Numbered from the stretch's first letter, positions 49,647-61,841 are shown. The stretch is 64,000 bases of DNA from Panax quinquefolius (GCA_020205615.1 CM035170.1:31248123-31312122), one strand, 5' to 3'. Numbers and translations are program-made. The notes: generated by a model not told the origin, from the letters alone.

Positions 49647-49943
49647 TGAGTTTTTAACTTAGCATTATTTTAAGGTAACTCAGGAAGGGCCAACCTCATA
49701 GAGTGAATCAAGGGTTAGGTTTGTTCCTGAGGTGCTTATCAGAGAGGTTGCTTTGTTTTGAACTTTCTCATCACAGGATGCTCCTTTGTTTTGTTGACGG
49801 GGCTCTACCATCGTTGAGTCTGTGCTACGATCATTGAGTCTGTGTTACTCCAGCTCTGCGATCGTGGACTTCCCTTGGCCATGTCTACGATTTCAACCAT
49901 AGCCTTTATATCTGTATGGTTAGCACACACTAGAGCATATATT

Positions 49944-51488
49944 TCATGGTTGTAAATTAAGCATTCCTAGCTCACTTATTAACTTGTTAAATCTGGATTC
50001 ATCTAAAGGCTTTGTAAAGACATCAGCAAGTTGATTTTTAGTGGGGATATATTGTAAAGATATAGTTCTATTTTGCACATGATCCCTAATAAAGTGATAC
50101 CTTATTTCTATATGCTTAGTCTTAGAATGGATGACAAGATTATGAGTTATTGCTATGGCACTTGTGTTATCATAGTGAATAGGTATGGATATGAATTCAA
50201 ACCCATAATCTGCTAGCTAATTTTTCATCCATAGGATCTCGAGTAAATAAAGAAATTGCCGGTAAAGAATGTATTTAGCTTCGTAATCGAGGTAGATCTT
50301 TGAGTTTTGCTTCTTGATAAACCAGGACACAAGTCTGTTTCCTAGCAATTGACAGGTGCAACTGGTACTTTTTCTATCTATTTTGCATCCTGCAAAATCA
50401 ACATTTGTGTATCCTGTTAGTTCAAATGAGGATTCCTTGGGATACCAAAGTTCCAAGTAAGGTGTACCCTTGAGATACCTGAAAATCCTCTTTACAGTAG
50501 TTAAATGTGATTTTTTAGGATTAGCCCAAAATCTAACACATATGCATGTTGTAAACATTATGTCTGGTCTACTGGCAGTTAGATATAAAAGAGAACCTAT
50601 CATACCTCTGTATTGAGTTATATCAATACTTTTACCTTTCTCATCTTTTTCAAGCTTGGTTGTAGGAGCAATTGGGGTTTTCATGGGAGCTGATTCCATG
50701 CCATACTTCTTAAGTAAATCTTTGATGTACTTGGCTTGGTTTATGAATATTCCTTCATCAGTCTGCTTTACTTGCAGTCTAAGGAAGAAGTTCAGCTCAC
50801 CCATCATGCTAATTTCAAACTTGCTTTGCATAAGCTTGGAAAATCTCTTACATAGCTTTTCATCAGTAGAACCAAAAATAATATCATAAACATATATTTG
50901 AACCAATAAGACTTTGTATTTATGCTTTCTAAGAAATAATGTGGTATCTACTTTACCTCTAGTGAATCCATTTTCAATAAGAAAGTTAGTTAGTGTTTCA
51001 TACCATGCTCTAGGTGCTTGTTTAAGACCATATAAGGCTTTGTCTAATCTATAAACATAATTAGAAAGAGATGGATTAATGAAACTTGGAGGTTGCTCTA
51101 CATAGACTTCTTCTTGAAGTTCACTATTCAGGAATGCACTTTTGACATCCATCTGAAAGACCTTGAATTTCATGTGAGCAGAAAAGGCAAGGAAGATTCT
51201 GATGGCTTCTAATCTGGCAACAGGTGCAAATGTCTCATCGTAGTCAATGCCTTCTTCTTGAGAGTAGCCCTTGGCCACTAGTCTTGCCTTATTCCTAGTT
51301 ATTACTCCATCTTCATCCATCTTGTTCCTGAAGACCCACTTGGTTCCAATGACAGGATGACTCTTTGGTCTTGGTACCAATCTCCATACTTTGCTTCTTT
51401 CAAATTGGTTAAGTTCTTCCTGCATGGCTTCTATCCAGCTGGAGTCTTCCATAGCATCCTCTATCTTCTTAGGTTCCATTTGTGACAA
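49944..51488 (-). pseudogene. Sirevirus reverse transcriptase and RNase H (inactivated)
   Basis: Copia-type RT (RVT_2): [61 protein letters not shown]. The catalytic YVDD box reads YVYD, so one of the two metal-binding Asp residues is lost. Next come [20 protein letters not shown] and the RNase H part ([13 protein letters not shown]). A stop at about 50217 separates the end (IPIHYDNTSAIAITHN, HIEIRYHFIRD, NQLADVFTKPLDE), which finishes at a TGA at 49944. The protein could not have been active in this state. Confidence 0.92.
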
Positions 51489-51623
51489 GAAGCTTAGATA
51501 AAAACATTCATTCTGGGTGGCAGCCCTTGTTTTTACTCTTGCACTCGGATCTCCAATGATTAGATCTTTAGTGTGATCTCTTGCTCATCTGTTTCCTGTA
51601 GGGACATCTGTCCTGATGCCTTC

Positions 51624-53105
51624 TTATCTTAGGCCTTCAAGATCTATTTTTTCTTCCTGGTGTGGAGGTTCGTTGTCTGGCATAGGCCTCTCTACGATTT
51701 CATTTCCTTGCTCAACGATTTCACTATCTGGTACTACGATCGTAGTGTTGAGCTCGACGACCTCGTTCGTAGTGTCTGAACTGTCGGTCATAGTGTCTTG
51801 ACGCACTATTTTGTCCAAGTCTGTTTCATCAAAAATGATGTGAATCGAGACTTCAACACTCAGTGTCTTCTTGTTGAACACTCTGTAGGCTTTACTGTCA
51901 GTGGCATATCCAAGAAAGATTCCTTCGTCTGACTTGGGTTGAAACTTTGTCAAGTACTGCTTTCCATTGTTGAGAATGTAGCATGTATAGTCGAATACAT
52001 AAAAGTAGCTGACACTTGGCTTTCTTCCTTTCCACAGTTCATAGGGAGTCTTCTTGATCGTAGAGTGTATGAGTGATCTGTTTTGAGTGTAGCATACAGT
52101 GTTGACAGCTTTTGCCCAAAAGTATTCAGGCAGATGGGCTGCTGCTAGTAGAGTTCTTCCAGCCTCTATCAAAGTTCTGTTCTTTCTATCAACTACTCGA
52201 GTTCGTGGAGCTGAGAAGTTATGACTGATGCTATTGTCTGTGCAGAACTGGTCCATTTCTGAGAAGTCGAATTCTCTACCATGATCACTCCTTATAGCCT
52301 TGATTTTCTCTCCTTTATCGTTCATCACTAGCCTGAACATCTTGATCAGTTGGGAGCTTATTTCATCCTTTGAGATTAGAAAGAACACCTATGTGAACCT
52401 GGTGTAGTCGTCGACTATGACCAGTGAGTATCTTTTCCCTCCGAGACTTGTCATTGGAATTGGACCAAAAAGATCCATGTGGAGCAGCTGCAGGGGCTTG
52501 TCGATTGAGTTGGCAGTTTTGCTCTTGAATAAGCTTCTAGTTTGCTTTCCAAGCTGACAGGCATTGCATGGCCTTTCTTTGACGAAGTTGAACTTGGGTA
52601 GGCCTACAACAAGATCTTTTGAGGCCAGCTTGGACATGCTTTTGAAGTTTAAATGAGACAATCGTCTATGCCATAGCCAGCTCATTTCTTCAGATGCTTT
52701 AGCCAGAAAGCATATTGTTTCATCTGAGCTTAGCTGTCCAAGATTCACTGTGTAGACATTTCTTTCTCTTGTTCTGGTTAACTTTACAACAGATGTCTTC
52801 AAATCTCTAACTTGACACTTATTGTTGAGGAATGTTACTTGATGACCCTTGTCACAGAGTTGGCTAATGCTTTGAAGATTGTGTTGTAGTCCTTCCATAT
52901 AGACCACTCTACTGAAGGACACTGCTCCATTTCCAACTGAGCCATATCTTCTTGTCTTGCCAGAGCCGTTGTCTCCAAAGATGACTGAGGGACCTTCCTT
53001 TTCTATGTAGTTAGACAAAAGGGCTTTGTTCCCAATCATGTGCCTTGAGCATCCATTGTCCATATACCAGGTCGTGATCGTGGAGCCTTTTTCCTGTGGT
53101 AACAT
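51624..53105 (-). pseudogene. Sirevirus protease remnant and integrase (inactivated)
   Basis: Reads a protease-proximal segment (WYMDNGCSRHMIGNK, the DNGCSRHM box at about 53060), the GAG-pre-integrase zinc motif (WHRRLSHLNF, CNACQLGKQ), then the integrase core (LLHMDLFGP, VIVDDYTRFT). A stop at about 52389 follows, then SDHGREFD. The region of the third catalytic residue is altered: VVERKNR reads VVDRKNR and about four residues before it are missing. The C-terminal part is Ser/Asp-rich. Two independent lesions make it inactive. Confidence 0.9.
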
Positions 53106-53337
53106 TAAACCTTCATTTTTGTACCCATATTTGCATGGGTCCTATTTTGTTAGTACCCTTGGGGACCTAAATCTGTTTGATCTTGGGTCTCACATGCATT
53201 GAATTATAATAACACTTTGCAGCCTTGTGACCAATTTTGTAGCACACAAAACATTTAATATGATGCTAGCTTGTGTGTGTGTGAGAATTCATTCTCCATT
53301 TGGACTTTTGTGGTTCTTTAGTCATCCTTCTATTAAA

Positions 53338-53655
53338 CTAATTTTCCATCTTCCATATGTCCTTGGGTTTCATGAATTGTGAGGAGTGTACCTTACCTCT
53401 ACTGTACCTTTCCTGTTGATTCGTAGAGTTAGTTTTACTTGACTCTACGATCCGTCGAGGTTGGTGAGTGGAGGATGAGTTACTCTTCTCTTTTCTAAAA
53501 CCCAAGCCAGCATGAGATCCTTTACTCCCTGGAGTATGGATTGAATCAGTAGAACAGGGTTGGGCTGGTTCTTCCTTCTGTGAGGATTTCACAAATGTAA
53601 TGCCTCTACTAAAACTTGAAGCATTACTAGTGCTAGTTTCCTTTATCTTTTCCAC
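53338..53655 (-). pseudogene. Sirevirus gag-pol spacer segment
   Basis: Ser-rich open segment (KIKETSTSNASSFSRGITF) between gag and the protease region; no recognisable domain. A Cys-rich remnant (CFVCYKIGHKAAKCY-like) is seen upstream of the protease near 53190-53250. Carries CTACGAT words near 53440. Confidence 0.45.
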
Positions 53656-54083
53656 ACATGGCTCTGAGGTGGACCCCCCAAAGCCTAGGCCTGTTCTGTC
53701 AGATGCACTTCTCTAACTAGAGAATAGCGAGTCCATGGATGATGAGGATTTATTCCATGTAGAGATAGTATTTCTAGTTCCTCAATTTTAGAGGTTAGAT
53801 TGGACTCTCTTTGTGCATTGAGCTCATTGGTCTATTTTAAGATCTCATTCTTAGCCTCAAGCTTGGAGAGAAAGTTAGTACTTAGAAGAGTTATTTCTAG
53901 TTCTTCTTGAACTTTCTTTTTCTCCTCTTGAAGAAGTGGATAATCCTTCAACAGAACTCTGAACCACTTCATGTATTGATATCCATGCAGTGCAGTTCAT
54001 AAATCATTAATGTCTATATCAGGAGAGTTGAAGTCAAATACCTCATCGATACTTACTTCATGTATGTTGGAGTTCAGTTTGTC

Positions 54084-55210
54084 CTATGCATGTTTGGCCA
54101 TTAGGCACAGATTAGCCATTTGGGGATCTTCAACATCTCCAGATTTGGGAGTTGAGTCATTATCTGAATCACTCCACGATCCTCCAGCTACAAGGCCTTT
54201 GTCTCTCTTTTGAGGCCTTTTGTTGCCTTTGTATTCCTTCTTCGAATGTGATTTCTTCTTTAGCTCTTCTCTGAGAGGTTTATTGCAGTTGGCAATGAAA
54301 TGGCCAGGCTTCTTACAGTTGTAGCATATATCATTCATTTGCTCCTGACTGCTGTAGTTGTTGATCTTCTTTGGTTTGATGGTTTTGCCTTGACGCATGA
54401 ACCTTCTGAGTCTTTTTACCAGCATTGCAATATCTTCATCATAGTAAGAGTCAATTTCAGTGTTGACCTTGGATGTACTTTCAGTTGCTTTGAGAGCAAC
54501 ACCCTTATCCTTCTTTCTTCCTTCTGATAGAGTTTCTGCTCGTTGAGTCAGCTCCAGTTCGTATGTAAGAAGGTTTCCATATAGCTGTTGAACAGTCATC
54601 TCGTGAAGATTTTTTGACTCTCTAATAGCAGTGGTTTTGGCATCCCACCTGCTTGGTAAGGCTCCCATGAACTTTATGATTAGATCTTTGTTTGGATAGA
54701 TCTTTCTATAGGCTCGTAGAGAGTTGAGCAGAACGTTGAATCTCTCGTAGGTGGCAGTGACGTTCTCTCTTTGAACGTGTGAGAACATTTCATATTGCTG
54801 TGTTAGGAGAGATTGTTTATTTTCTCTTACTTCTTCCGTTCCTTCATGCATGATGAGTAGTGCTTCCCAAACCTCCTTTGCTGTTTTGCTGGTGACCACA
54901 TTTTTGAATAGATCATCTTCTAATGATTGAAATAAAATGTTCTTAGCCTTTTTGTCGAGTTGAACAACTCTCTTCTCGTTGTCTGTCCACTCCTCTTTGA
55001 CTTTGATTTGTATTACGCTTGGATCGTCTCAGAGTTGGTGCAAGCTTTGTTGGAATATAGGGCCCATTCTCAATAGTCTCAAATAGATCTTCATCTATTG
55101 AGTCCATGTATGCTTGCATCCTAACTTTCCAGTTTTGAATTTAATCTTTGTGCACATTGGTGGCTTTGCGCCTCCTCCAGGTCCTTGATTCACTTGGTAA
55201 GTGTGCCATT
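54084..55210 (-). pseudogene. Sirevirus gag (nucleocapsid)
   Basis: An ATG at 55210 lies about 40 bp after the primer site and begins MAHLPSESRTWRRRK, but the frame soon stops; the main open part is 54899-54084. It has the UBN2-type gag core (TAKEVWEALLIMHEGTEEV, YERFNVLLNSLRAY, RWDAKTTAIRESKNL) and one CCHC zinc knuckle, CYNCKKPGHFIANC (about 54286-54327), followed by a Lys-rich tail. An acidic Ser/Asp stretch comes after. Confidence 0.9.
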
Positions 55211-55248
55211 AGATCTACTTAAGCTTTGTAGGCTGTATAATAGAACCT

Positions 55249-55260
55249 GCTCTGATACCA
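55249..55260 (-). other. Primer-binding site of the Sirevirus
   Basis: TGGTATCAGAGC on the minus strand, two bases after the LTR end; a full match to the usual plant initiator-Met tRNA primer site. Confidence 0.9.
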
Positions 55261-55262
55261 AT

Positions 55263-56689
55263 TGTTAGTTCCCGGAGGCACAATAGTTATCTAGAAGGGG
55301 GGGGGGGGGTTGAATAGATATTTTTAAAAATCTTTTCGATTTAACTTGTTAATTGATAATGATTAAAACTCAGCGGGATTATTATTTGTTTTAATCTCCC
55401 TTAAGATAGTGAGTTAATGAGAGCGAGGCAGTTATAGCAGTTATGGCAGATATGGCAGTTATAGCAAGAATGTAATAGGCACAATCGTTTTAAGTGGTTC
55501 AGAGCAATTAAAGCTCCTAGTCCACTCTTCTACTCCTCGAGTAGTAAATCCACTAAGGATGTCTTATACACTTTCTAAATCACACAGATTCCTTCTAGAC
55601 CAGCAGTCTAGGAACTTCTTAGTTCACTCTTGAACTCTTCAAGTCCAGCAGACTTGGCTCTTCATAGTTCACTTAGAACTCTTCAAGTCTTTCTGACTTG
55701 GAACTTCTTACTTCAGTTGATTGGTAGTTGTTGAGTTCTTGATTGTTGCTACTCAGTTGCTGCTAAGCACTTGTTCGAAAGAACTGAGTAGCTGAGAAAG
55801 CTTTCTCTTTTTCTCAGATCGTAGAGTTGAGCATTGAGAGTTCTTGTGCGTTTTTGTTCAATACTTGATTGTTTCTCTCATTTTCATTTTTTCTCCATAT
55901 ATGTGATCCTTGAAATCTATCCGTTGAAGCCTTTTGGTGAAGCATTAAATGCGTTTGACATTTCTGAACTTTGATGGAGGCTTTTTTACACATCTTCCTA
56001 ATCGCATTCGCCCACCGACACGATGAGAGATCTTTCTCACCTAACACCTGAAAAGGTATTTTCCTCTATCCTATGGTCCTTTCCTTAGCTTCTTGAATAC
56101 GTTCCTTTTGTTATATACTAAGGATATCTTTTGTGCTGTTGGGACTGGTGAGGACTTAAACGTTTAAACGCCATTCCTTATTTGTTGGAACTTGTCTTGA
56201 AACAAAAGGTGGGGCTCGATGCTTCTAACACAATTCAGATGATACTCTACGATTCAGATCGTGGTGCCTTGTCACCTTGGTGCTTGGTCTGATGCTATCA
56301 AACAAGAGCACTACGATTTCTTTTAAAAGACTTGCACACTGCGGTCTTCACTTGCTTGTTATTGCAAGCTCTACGTTTACGAGAGCACACTACGATCTCT
56401 GAGTTGGTTCGGCAAATGTTGGGACCACTCTACGATTTCCGAAGAGGTCTTTCTAGGCAGGCACACTACGATCCTTGATGCTCTACGTTTCTGCCTTGAT
56501 TTCTGTAATCTTGATCAGCTTAATACACTACGATATCTTCGAAGCCTATCTATTTCACTTCAAGATGTAGATCAACCTAACAAATTTGATCTATCACTAA
56601 GTCCTTGTATATATATTTCTCTAAGGACTTTACATATAATCATGAGTATTTACTTTAAACATCAAATCAAAATATGTACTCTCCCAACA
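55263..56689 (-). repeat. 5' LTR of the Sirevirus (1427 bp)
   Basis: Partner of 42484-43911. In element sense it opens TGTTGGGAGAGTAC. Contains a G tract at about 55298-55309 and CTACGAT words near 56247, 56311, 56430 and 56468. Confidence 0.95.
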
Positions 56690-57613
56690 AACTCCTTTTG
56701 TGTGAAGATATATTTTAGACTCTTATGGTCCGTGTATATCTCACATTTTTTTTCGTAAAGATAATGTCTCCATATCTTTAAGGCAAAAACTACCGCGGCT
56801 AGTTCCAGATCATGAGTAGGGTAAACTTTTTCATAATTCTTCAACTGCCGTGATGCATACGCAATGACCTTACCATGCTGCATGAGCACGCAACCAAGTC
56901 CTCTATGCGAAGCATCGCTATAAACTACAAAATTTCTCGTGTCATCGGGTAATGACAAAATAGGTGCTTCACTTAACATCTTCTTCAGTTCTTGAAAACT
57001 GTCCTCACATTTCTAAGTCCACGCGTATTTCACCGTCTTCCTTGTAAAGTTAGCCAACGGAGTAGCTATCTTCGAAAAATCCTGGATGAATCTCCGATAG
57101 TATCTCGCTAACCCTAGGAAACTCTGCACCTCAATCGGCGTTTTCGGTTGTTCCCAATTCATCACGACTTCCACCTTTGTTGGATCTACTAAAATCTCTT
57201 CATGGTCAATGAAATGGCCTAAAAACTGTACCCTCTCTAGCCAAAATTCACACTTAGTGAACTTCACATATAACTTCTCTTTCCTCAATGTCTCTAATAC
57301 TATTTTTAGGTGTTCAGCATGATCTTCTGACGTCTTAGAATAGACTAGAATATCATCGATAAACACCACAACGAACTTGTCCAAATATTGTTTTAACACT
57401 TTGTTCATCATATCCATAAATGCAGCTGGTGCATTTGTCAACCCAAATAACATCACCAGAAACTCGTAATGACCGTAACGAGTTCTGAATGCTGTCTTTG
57501 GTACGTCCTCCTTCCTAACCTTCAACTGGTGATACCCCGTTTGCAAATCTATTTTAGAAAAATACCTTGCCCCTTTTAACTGATCAAAAAGATCATCGAT
57601 CCTGGGCAATGGG
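56690..57613 (-). pseudogene. Chromovirus reverse transcriptase and start of RNase H
   Basis: Reads [55 protein letters not shown] (the catalytic FIDD box is intact), then [13 protein letters not shown] and the RNase H start ([50 protein letters not shown]). One stop near 57013 splits RT from RNase H. Both ends are cut by insertions: the hAT at 57614 and the Sirevirus LTR at 56689. Confidence 0.93.
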
Positions 57614-59480
57614 TAGTGGTGCACAACAGGCCGGCCTGGCCTGGTCCGGCCTAAGCATTCCAGGCCTTAGCCGTTGACCATGCCAGGTCAGGCCTTGACT
57701 TTTTGACTACAGGCTAGGCCAGGCCAAGCCAGGTTTAGAACAAAAAAGTGTGACTTGTTTAGGCCTACAGGCCCGGCCGAGCCAGGCCTCATTAGGCCCA
57801 ACTGTTTTTTACTTAAAAAATTAACTCAACTTCTCCTCTGTTTATTAAAAACATGCGGATTTTTTTTACTAGACTATGTGGGACTATGCAAGGCTTAAGC
57901 AAACCTCCATTTATTAAAGAAAGGCAGGGATAAAAACATTTTATTAGACTATGTGGGACTATGCATTGCTTAGCCAAACCCAACACAAGCTTAAGTGCAT
58001 TGTACTTCAAAATTTTGGACTTGACCTCTCCTCTATTCATAGAAGAAAAGTAGGGACAAGAGATATTAAACTAGACTATGTGGGACTTTGAAACAAAAAT
58101 GAAATTGAACTAAATGCCTCTCATTCTTATAGTTTGCTATTAAATTTGTGTTTCTTGAGGTGCTGATGTGGGACAAAACACAAAAGTAAAACCGGTCAAG
58201 TTGGCTGGGTGAATTGGTTTGTGTTGAACGTGGAAGAGATGTATGGATTACGTTATCTAGCAATAGTTTAAGAATTAATTTCTGTATGCAAGTTACAAAA
58301 TCTCATATTTTGCAAACAAATTAAGTTTTAAGCTAAACAACATTCTAGAGAAAGAAAGAGAGATAGTAGTTGATAGAGTAGAAATGCATCTTTAATTTAA
58401 TATTTGAAACTTTTACACATAGGATTCTTTTTTATGGAAGGTAGTTCAATAACTTTTTTGCCAGACTTTAGCACAAGCTAGCTGAGGTTTGGGTTTAATG
58501 GAATATAGCCAACCATTTAAGCTTAGTCACGTGTGTAGTAATTTTTAACTTTTTGGAAGTCCAATTTCTAACTTTTGGACTTTGGTGTTACCTTTATTAG
58601 ATTGACTATGAAGTTCTTTTGATCTTGATCTTTTCTGTTTTGTTTGATTAGTTGGGAATGTCGTGTGCGATGGATACATTTTCTGGCCAGTCCTATGGAG
58701 CAAAACAATACGCCAATACCATATGCTAGGCATACATATGCAGAGAGCTGTGATTATTCTTTCGCTAGTAAGCATACCCCTTGCAGTCATCTGGACAAAC
58801 ATCGACATCATTCTCAAAACTTGGTAAAGAGTTCAAAACTTGGACAGTCTCTTAATGGTGGAGGTGGATGTTTGCTGGAGATGGATGAGGGTCGGTGATG
58901 TTGAGGAGGTGCGGTGGTGGTAGTTGAGGTGGGCATTGGTAACACTTGGTAAAGAGTCCAATACTTCATGAGATGGATTAAAGAAATCCCACCCAAGTTG
59001 ATTTCATTCATTGTTTCTACATTCACAATAGTGGCCCATAGTCTATAATCTCAAAGTCCCACATTGAATTGAACTTGAATTGAACATAAGACTTCACTCT
59101 ATAATAGCAATCCTAAAGTCCAATGTTTATCTTTTAAATGTTTAGTCCCACATTGAAAGTGGGATGCAAGTATAAGGAGGATTTCCTTATAAATGGACTT
59201 GCTAGTATGACCCAAACTAAAGATTTTGGGTTGTATTTGGTCGCAGACCGGATTAGGTGGCAGGCCGGTCCAGGCTATAAACCAGGCCGTAGGCCAGGCT
59301 AGTCCATGCTTTTTTGAAGGCCAGGCCAGGTCGGATACGAGCCATTAATTCATGGTCTGTTCTTGGTCTAGTAGGTCGGGCCTGACCGGTCCAGGCTTTG
59401 ACCAGGCCGAGCTTTGACCAGGTCAGGCTCAGGTCGGATCAAGGCCAGGCTCCAGGCCGCGGCCCTTTTGTGCACCTCTA
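57614..59480. mobile_element. Non-autonomous hAT element carrying a MATE gene fragment (1867 bp)
   Basis: Ends are inverted repeats TAGTGGTGCACAA and TAGAGGTGCACAA. The 8-bp flanks GCAATGGG (57606-57613) and ACAATGGG (59481-59488) differ at one base; 8 bp is the hAT target length. The RT reading frame of the host chromovirus continues on either side. Subterminal regions (57620-57790 and 59240-59465) are packed with CAGGCC/GGCCTG words, as in other hAT elements. Inside, GACTATGTGGGACTATGCA-like units repeat about three times (57870-58085). No transposase. A piece of a MATE transporter gene is present at 58652-58823. Confidence 0.88.
58652..58823 (+). pseudogene. Captured MATE efflux transporter exon fragment
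   Basis: After a TTTGATTAG acceptor-like site the + strand reads LGMSCAMDTFSGQSYGAKQY, then after a one-base shift near 58727 LGIHMQRAVIILSLVSIPLA, then VIWTNIDIILK, ending at a GTAAAG donor-like site. This is the conserved segment of plant MATE (DTX) transporters (usual form: ALDTxCGQAYGAKQY, LGIHMQRA, SIPLAxIW). The SL-to-SC and AL-to-AM changes and the frameshift mean it is a dead copy. Intron borders at both ends show that genomic DNA, not cDNA, was captured. Confidence 0.82.
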
Positions 59481-60343
59481 ACAATGGGTATTTATTATTT
59501 ATCGTTAATTTATTCAACTCTCGGTAGTCGATACAAAGTCTTAACGATCCCTCCTTCTTCTTTACAAATAGTACCGGTGCTCCCCACGACGAAACACTCG
59601 GTTGTATGTACTTTATGTCCAACAGTTCTTGTAACTGTACCATTAACTCCTTCATCTCCACTGGTGCCATACGATATGGTGCCCTGAAAACTGGTGCCAC
59701 TCCTGGCACAATATCTATTAGGAACTCGGTCTCCCTATCCGGTGGAAGACCCGACAATTCACTTAGAAATACATCCGTGAATTCTTTAACTACAGGTATT
59801 TGTTCCATGGTCGCTGTCACTCTCTGGGTATCAACAACATGACACAGATAACCTACACACCCCTTCCTCAACAATTTCCTAGTTTGTGACATCGTAAGAC
59901 AACACGAACGCCCTGGAGATCTATTACCGTAAAATATTACATGAGGTTGTCTCAACGTTCTAATATTCACACATTTCTTTTGATAATCTATAATTGCCCC
60001 ATGGTTAAACAACCAATCCATTCCGAGAATTACATCGAATTCTCCTAACTTTATCGGTATCAAATCTACCGATAATTTATAATCCCGTATGTCTACGCAA
60101 CTAACTCCTATTAATATCTTCAACAGGAATTATCTCTTCGTTTGCTATCTTAATATTTAAAGGTATAGGCAACTTTTCGGGAAATAATCCTAATCGTCTA
60201 GCAAAATCACATGCTATAAACGAACAAGTAGCACCCAAATCAAACAGCACGTAAGCATTTATGTTGTTGATTGAAATAATACCTGCAACTACATCCACTG
60301 ATGCCATCGCATCTTGGACCGTCATGTTAAAGGTACGGGCCAT
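59481..60343 (-). pseudogene. Chromovirus protease and start of RT
   Basis: Reads DAMASVDVVAGIISINNINA, VLFDLGATCSFIA (active site DLG instead of DSG), then after a frameshift near 60110 [90 protein letters not shown]. It is cut by the hAT insertion at 59480. The lost Ser next to the catalytic Asp suggests an inactive protease. Confidence 0.9.
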
Positions 60344-60389
60344 CGGCCTACCCGGCTACGCTAGACCACCAATAGCTAACTTACCGCTA

Positions 60390-61416
60390 TTAGCGCCTTT
60401 ATTCTCGTTCGTCCCCTTTTTCGGGCAGTTCTTTGCTATGTGGTCAGTTGACCCACATACAAAGCATCCGTGGTTCTTCTTCGGACTTGGATAGTTAGGC
60501 AAAATGTGCCCCTCTTATCCACAGTTGTAGCATATGGCCTTCCCCTTGAGACAGACTCCTAAGTGAGTCTTCCCACAGGTCTTGCAGGCCTCCATCCTTC
60601 TTTTCGGATCTCCTTACTTTACTCCGATATTCCCAGAGTTAAACCCTTTCCATTTTTGTCCTTCGCCACTCCCGTTGGCTCCTTCTATCTTCACCCCCCC
60701 TTCAACTTTTCCCTTATTCTTCTTGTCTTTGTGGTACTGGCTTAAAGCCTCGCTCCCATCTTCGGTGATTATCGCCTTCTATAGTATGGTCCCAAAGGAA
60801 GTACTCTGGAATACAGATATCCTGTTATAGAGCCAGGGTTTCAAGCCTTGCTCGAACCATCGAGCTTTCCTAACCTCGGTGTCCACTTAGTGTGGAATAA
60901 ACCTCGCAAGTTCGTTAAACTTAGCAGCGTATTGGGAACCATCATTTCCCCTTGTTTCAAATTAAGAAACCGCATTTCCATCCTCCACTGCATACTCGTG
61001 GGAAAGTAGTTCTCGAAGAAAATCTCCTTGAACCTTACCCAAGTTATATTCTCTGTACCAGCTCTAGCTTGGTTGGCCTCCCACCAAAAGTTGACCTCTC
61101 CCTTTATCACGTAGGTTGAAAAACCAACCTTCTGACCCTCATCGACATTTGCTATGATAAATGCCTTCTCGATTTCTTTTACCCATGTTTGGGTTTCTAT
61201 AGGGTCCGTAGTTCCTTTGAATTCCGACAGACCGACACTCTTAAAATCTTTAAAAGTAGTAGCTCGTACTACTCAAGGATTTATGGGGATATTAGCCCCA
61301 TTTCTATTAAACGCTGCTGTTAATAAGTTAACAAATTCCTGCATTGGGTTTACCGGACCTCCCTCCGGTTGATTTTCATTAGCTTCTTGATTACGTTGTC
61401 TCCTTCTTGGTAGCAT
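60390..61416 (-). pseudogene. Chromovirus gag with zinc knuckles
   Basis: Starts near an ATG at 61416 (MLPRRRQRNQEANENQP) and reads the Ty3 gag core: SEFKGTTDPIETQTWVKEIE, FSTYVIKGEVNFWWEANQAR, RFKEIFFENYFPTSMQ, FLNLKQGEM. Frames change near 60840 and 60600. The nucleocapsid end has three Cys motifs: a CKTCGKTHLGVC form, CYNCG followed by a stop, and CFVCGSTDHIAKNC (about 60425-60590). Confidence 0.88.
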
Positions 61417-61841
61417 TTTGCTGTTACAATAAACAACACATTTCGTTATTATTCACTTCCTATTAGTTAATTATTATTCAAGATTAAACAATAACTTCAA
61501 CATTCATTACTCAATATGTTCCGAAAAAGGCTTATATTGATTCATTCCTTGTAGTATAATACTACATTGTTTACATTACATAACCTAAGCTGATTATATT
61601 ACTATCCCGCAATTGCTTTCCAAAAATTGGGATTTACAAAAGACTACCCTTTGATATACAAAAGAGGGTTTTACGTCACTACTAGATACACAATATTTAC
61701 ATATCTAAAACCACTCTAGCTACTACTAGATTACATCTGCCTCAAGGCATTATTAAAATCCGCAGTGGCAAGATCGGTGATAACATCACGGCTGATCGTA
61801 TGCCGAGTCTGCCCAACCTCTATTGGATACCCAGCTACCTG

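Larger units (their letters stand above)
42484..56689 (-). mobile_element. Sirevirus-type Copia retrotransposon, 14.2 kb, nearly full length
   Basis: Two LTRs of about 1.43 kb (42484-43911 and 55263-56689) begin and end TGTTAG...CCAACA on the + strand and are flanked by a perfect 5-bp duplication AACTC (42479-42483 and 56690-56694). A perfect initiator-Met primer site lies at 55249-55260. The purine tract next to the 3' LTR reads GGGGGAGAT (43912-43920) with the Sirevirus-like words ATGTCAACATCAAATAGG before it. The minus-strand coding order is gag, protease/integrase, RT-RNase H (Copia order), then about 6 kb of extra 3' ORFs. A solo LTR (46492-48367) interrupts the latter. It sits in the RNase H of the chromovirus. 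Confidence 0.95.
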
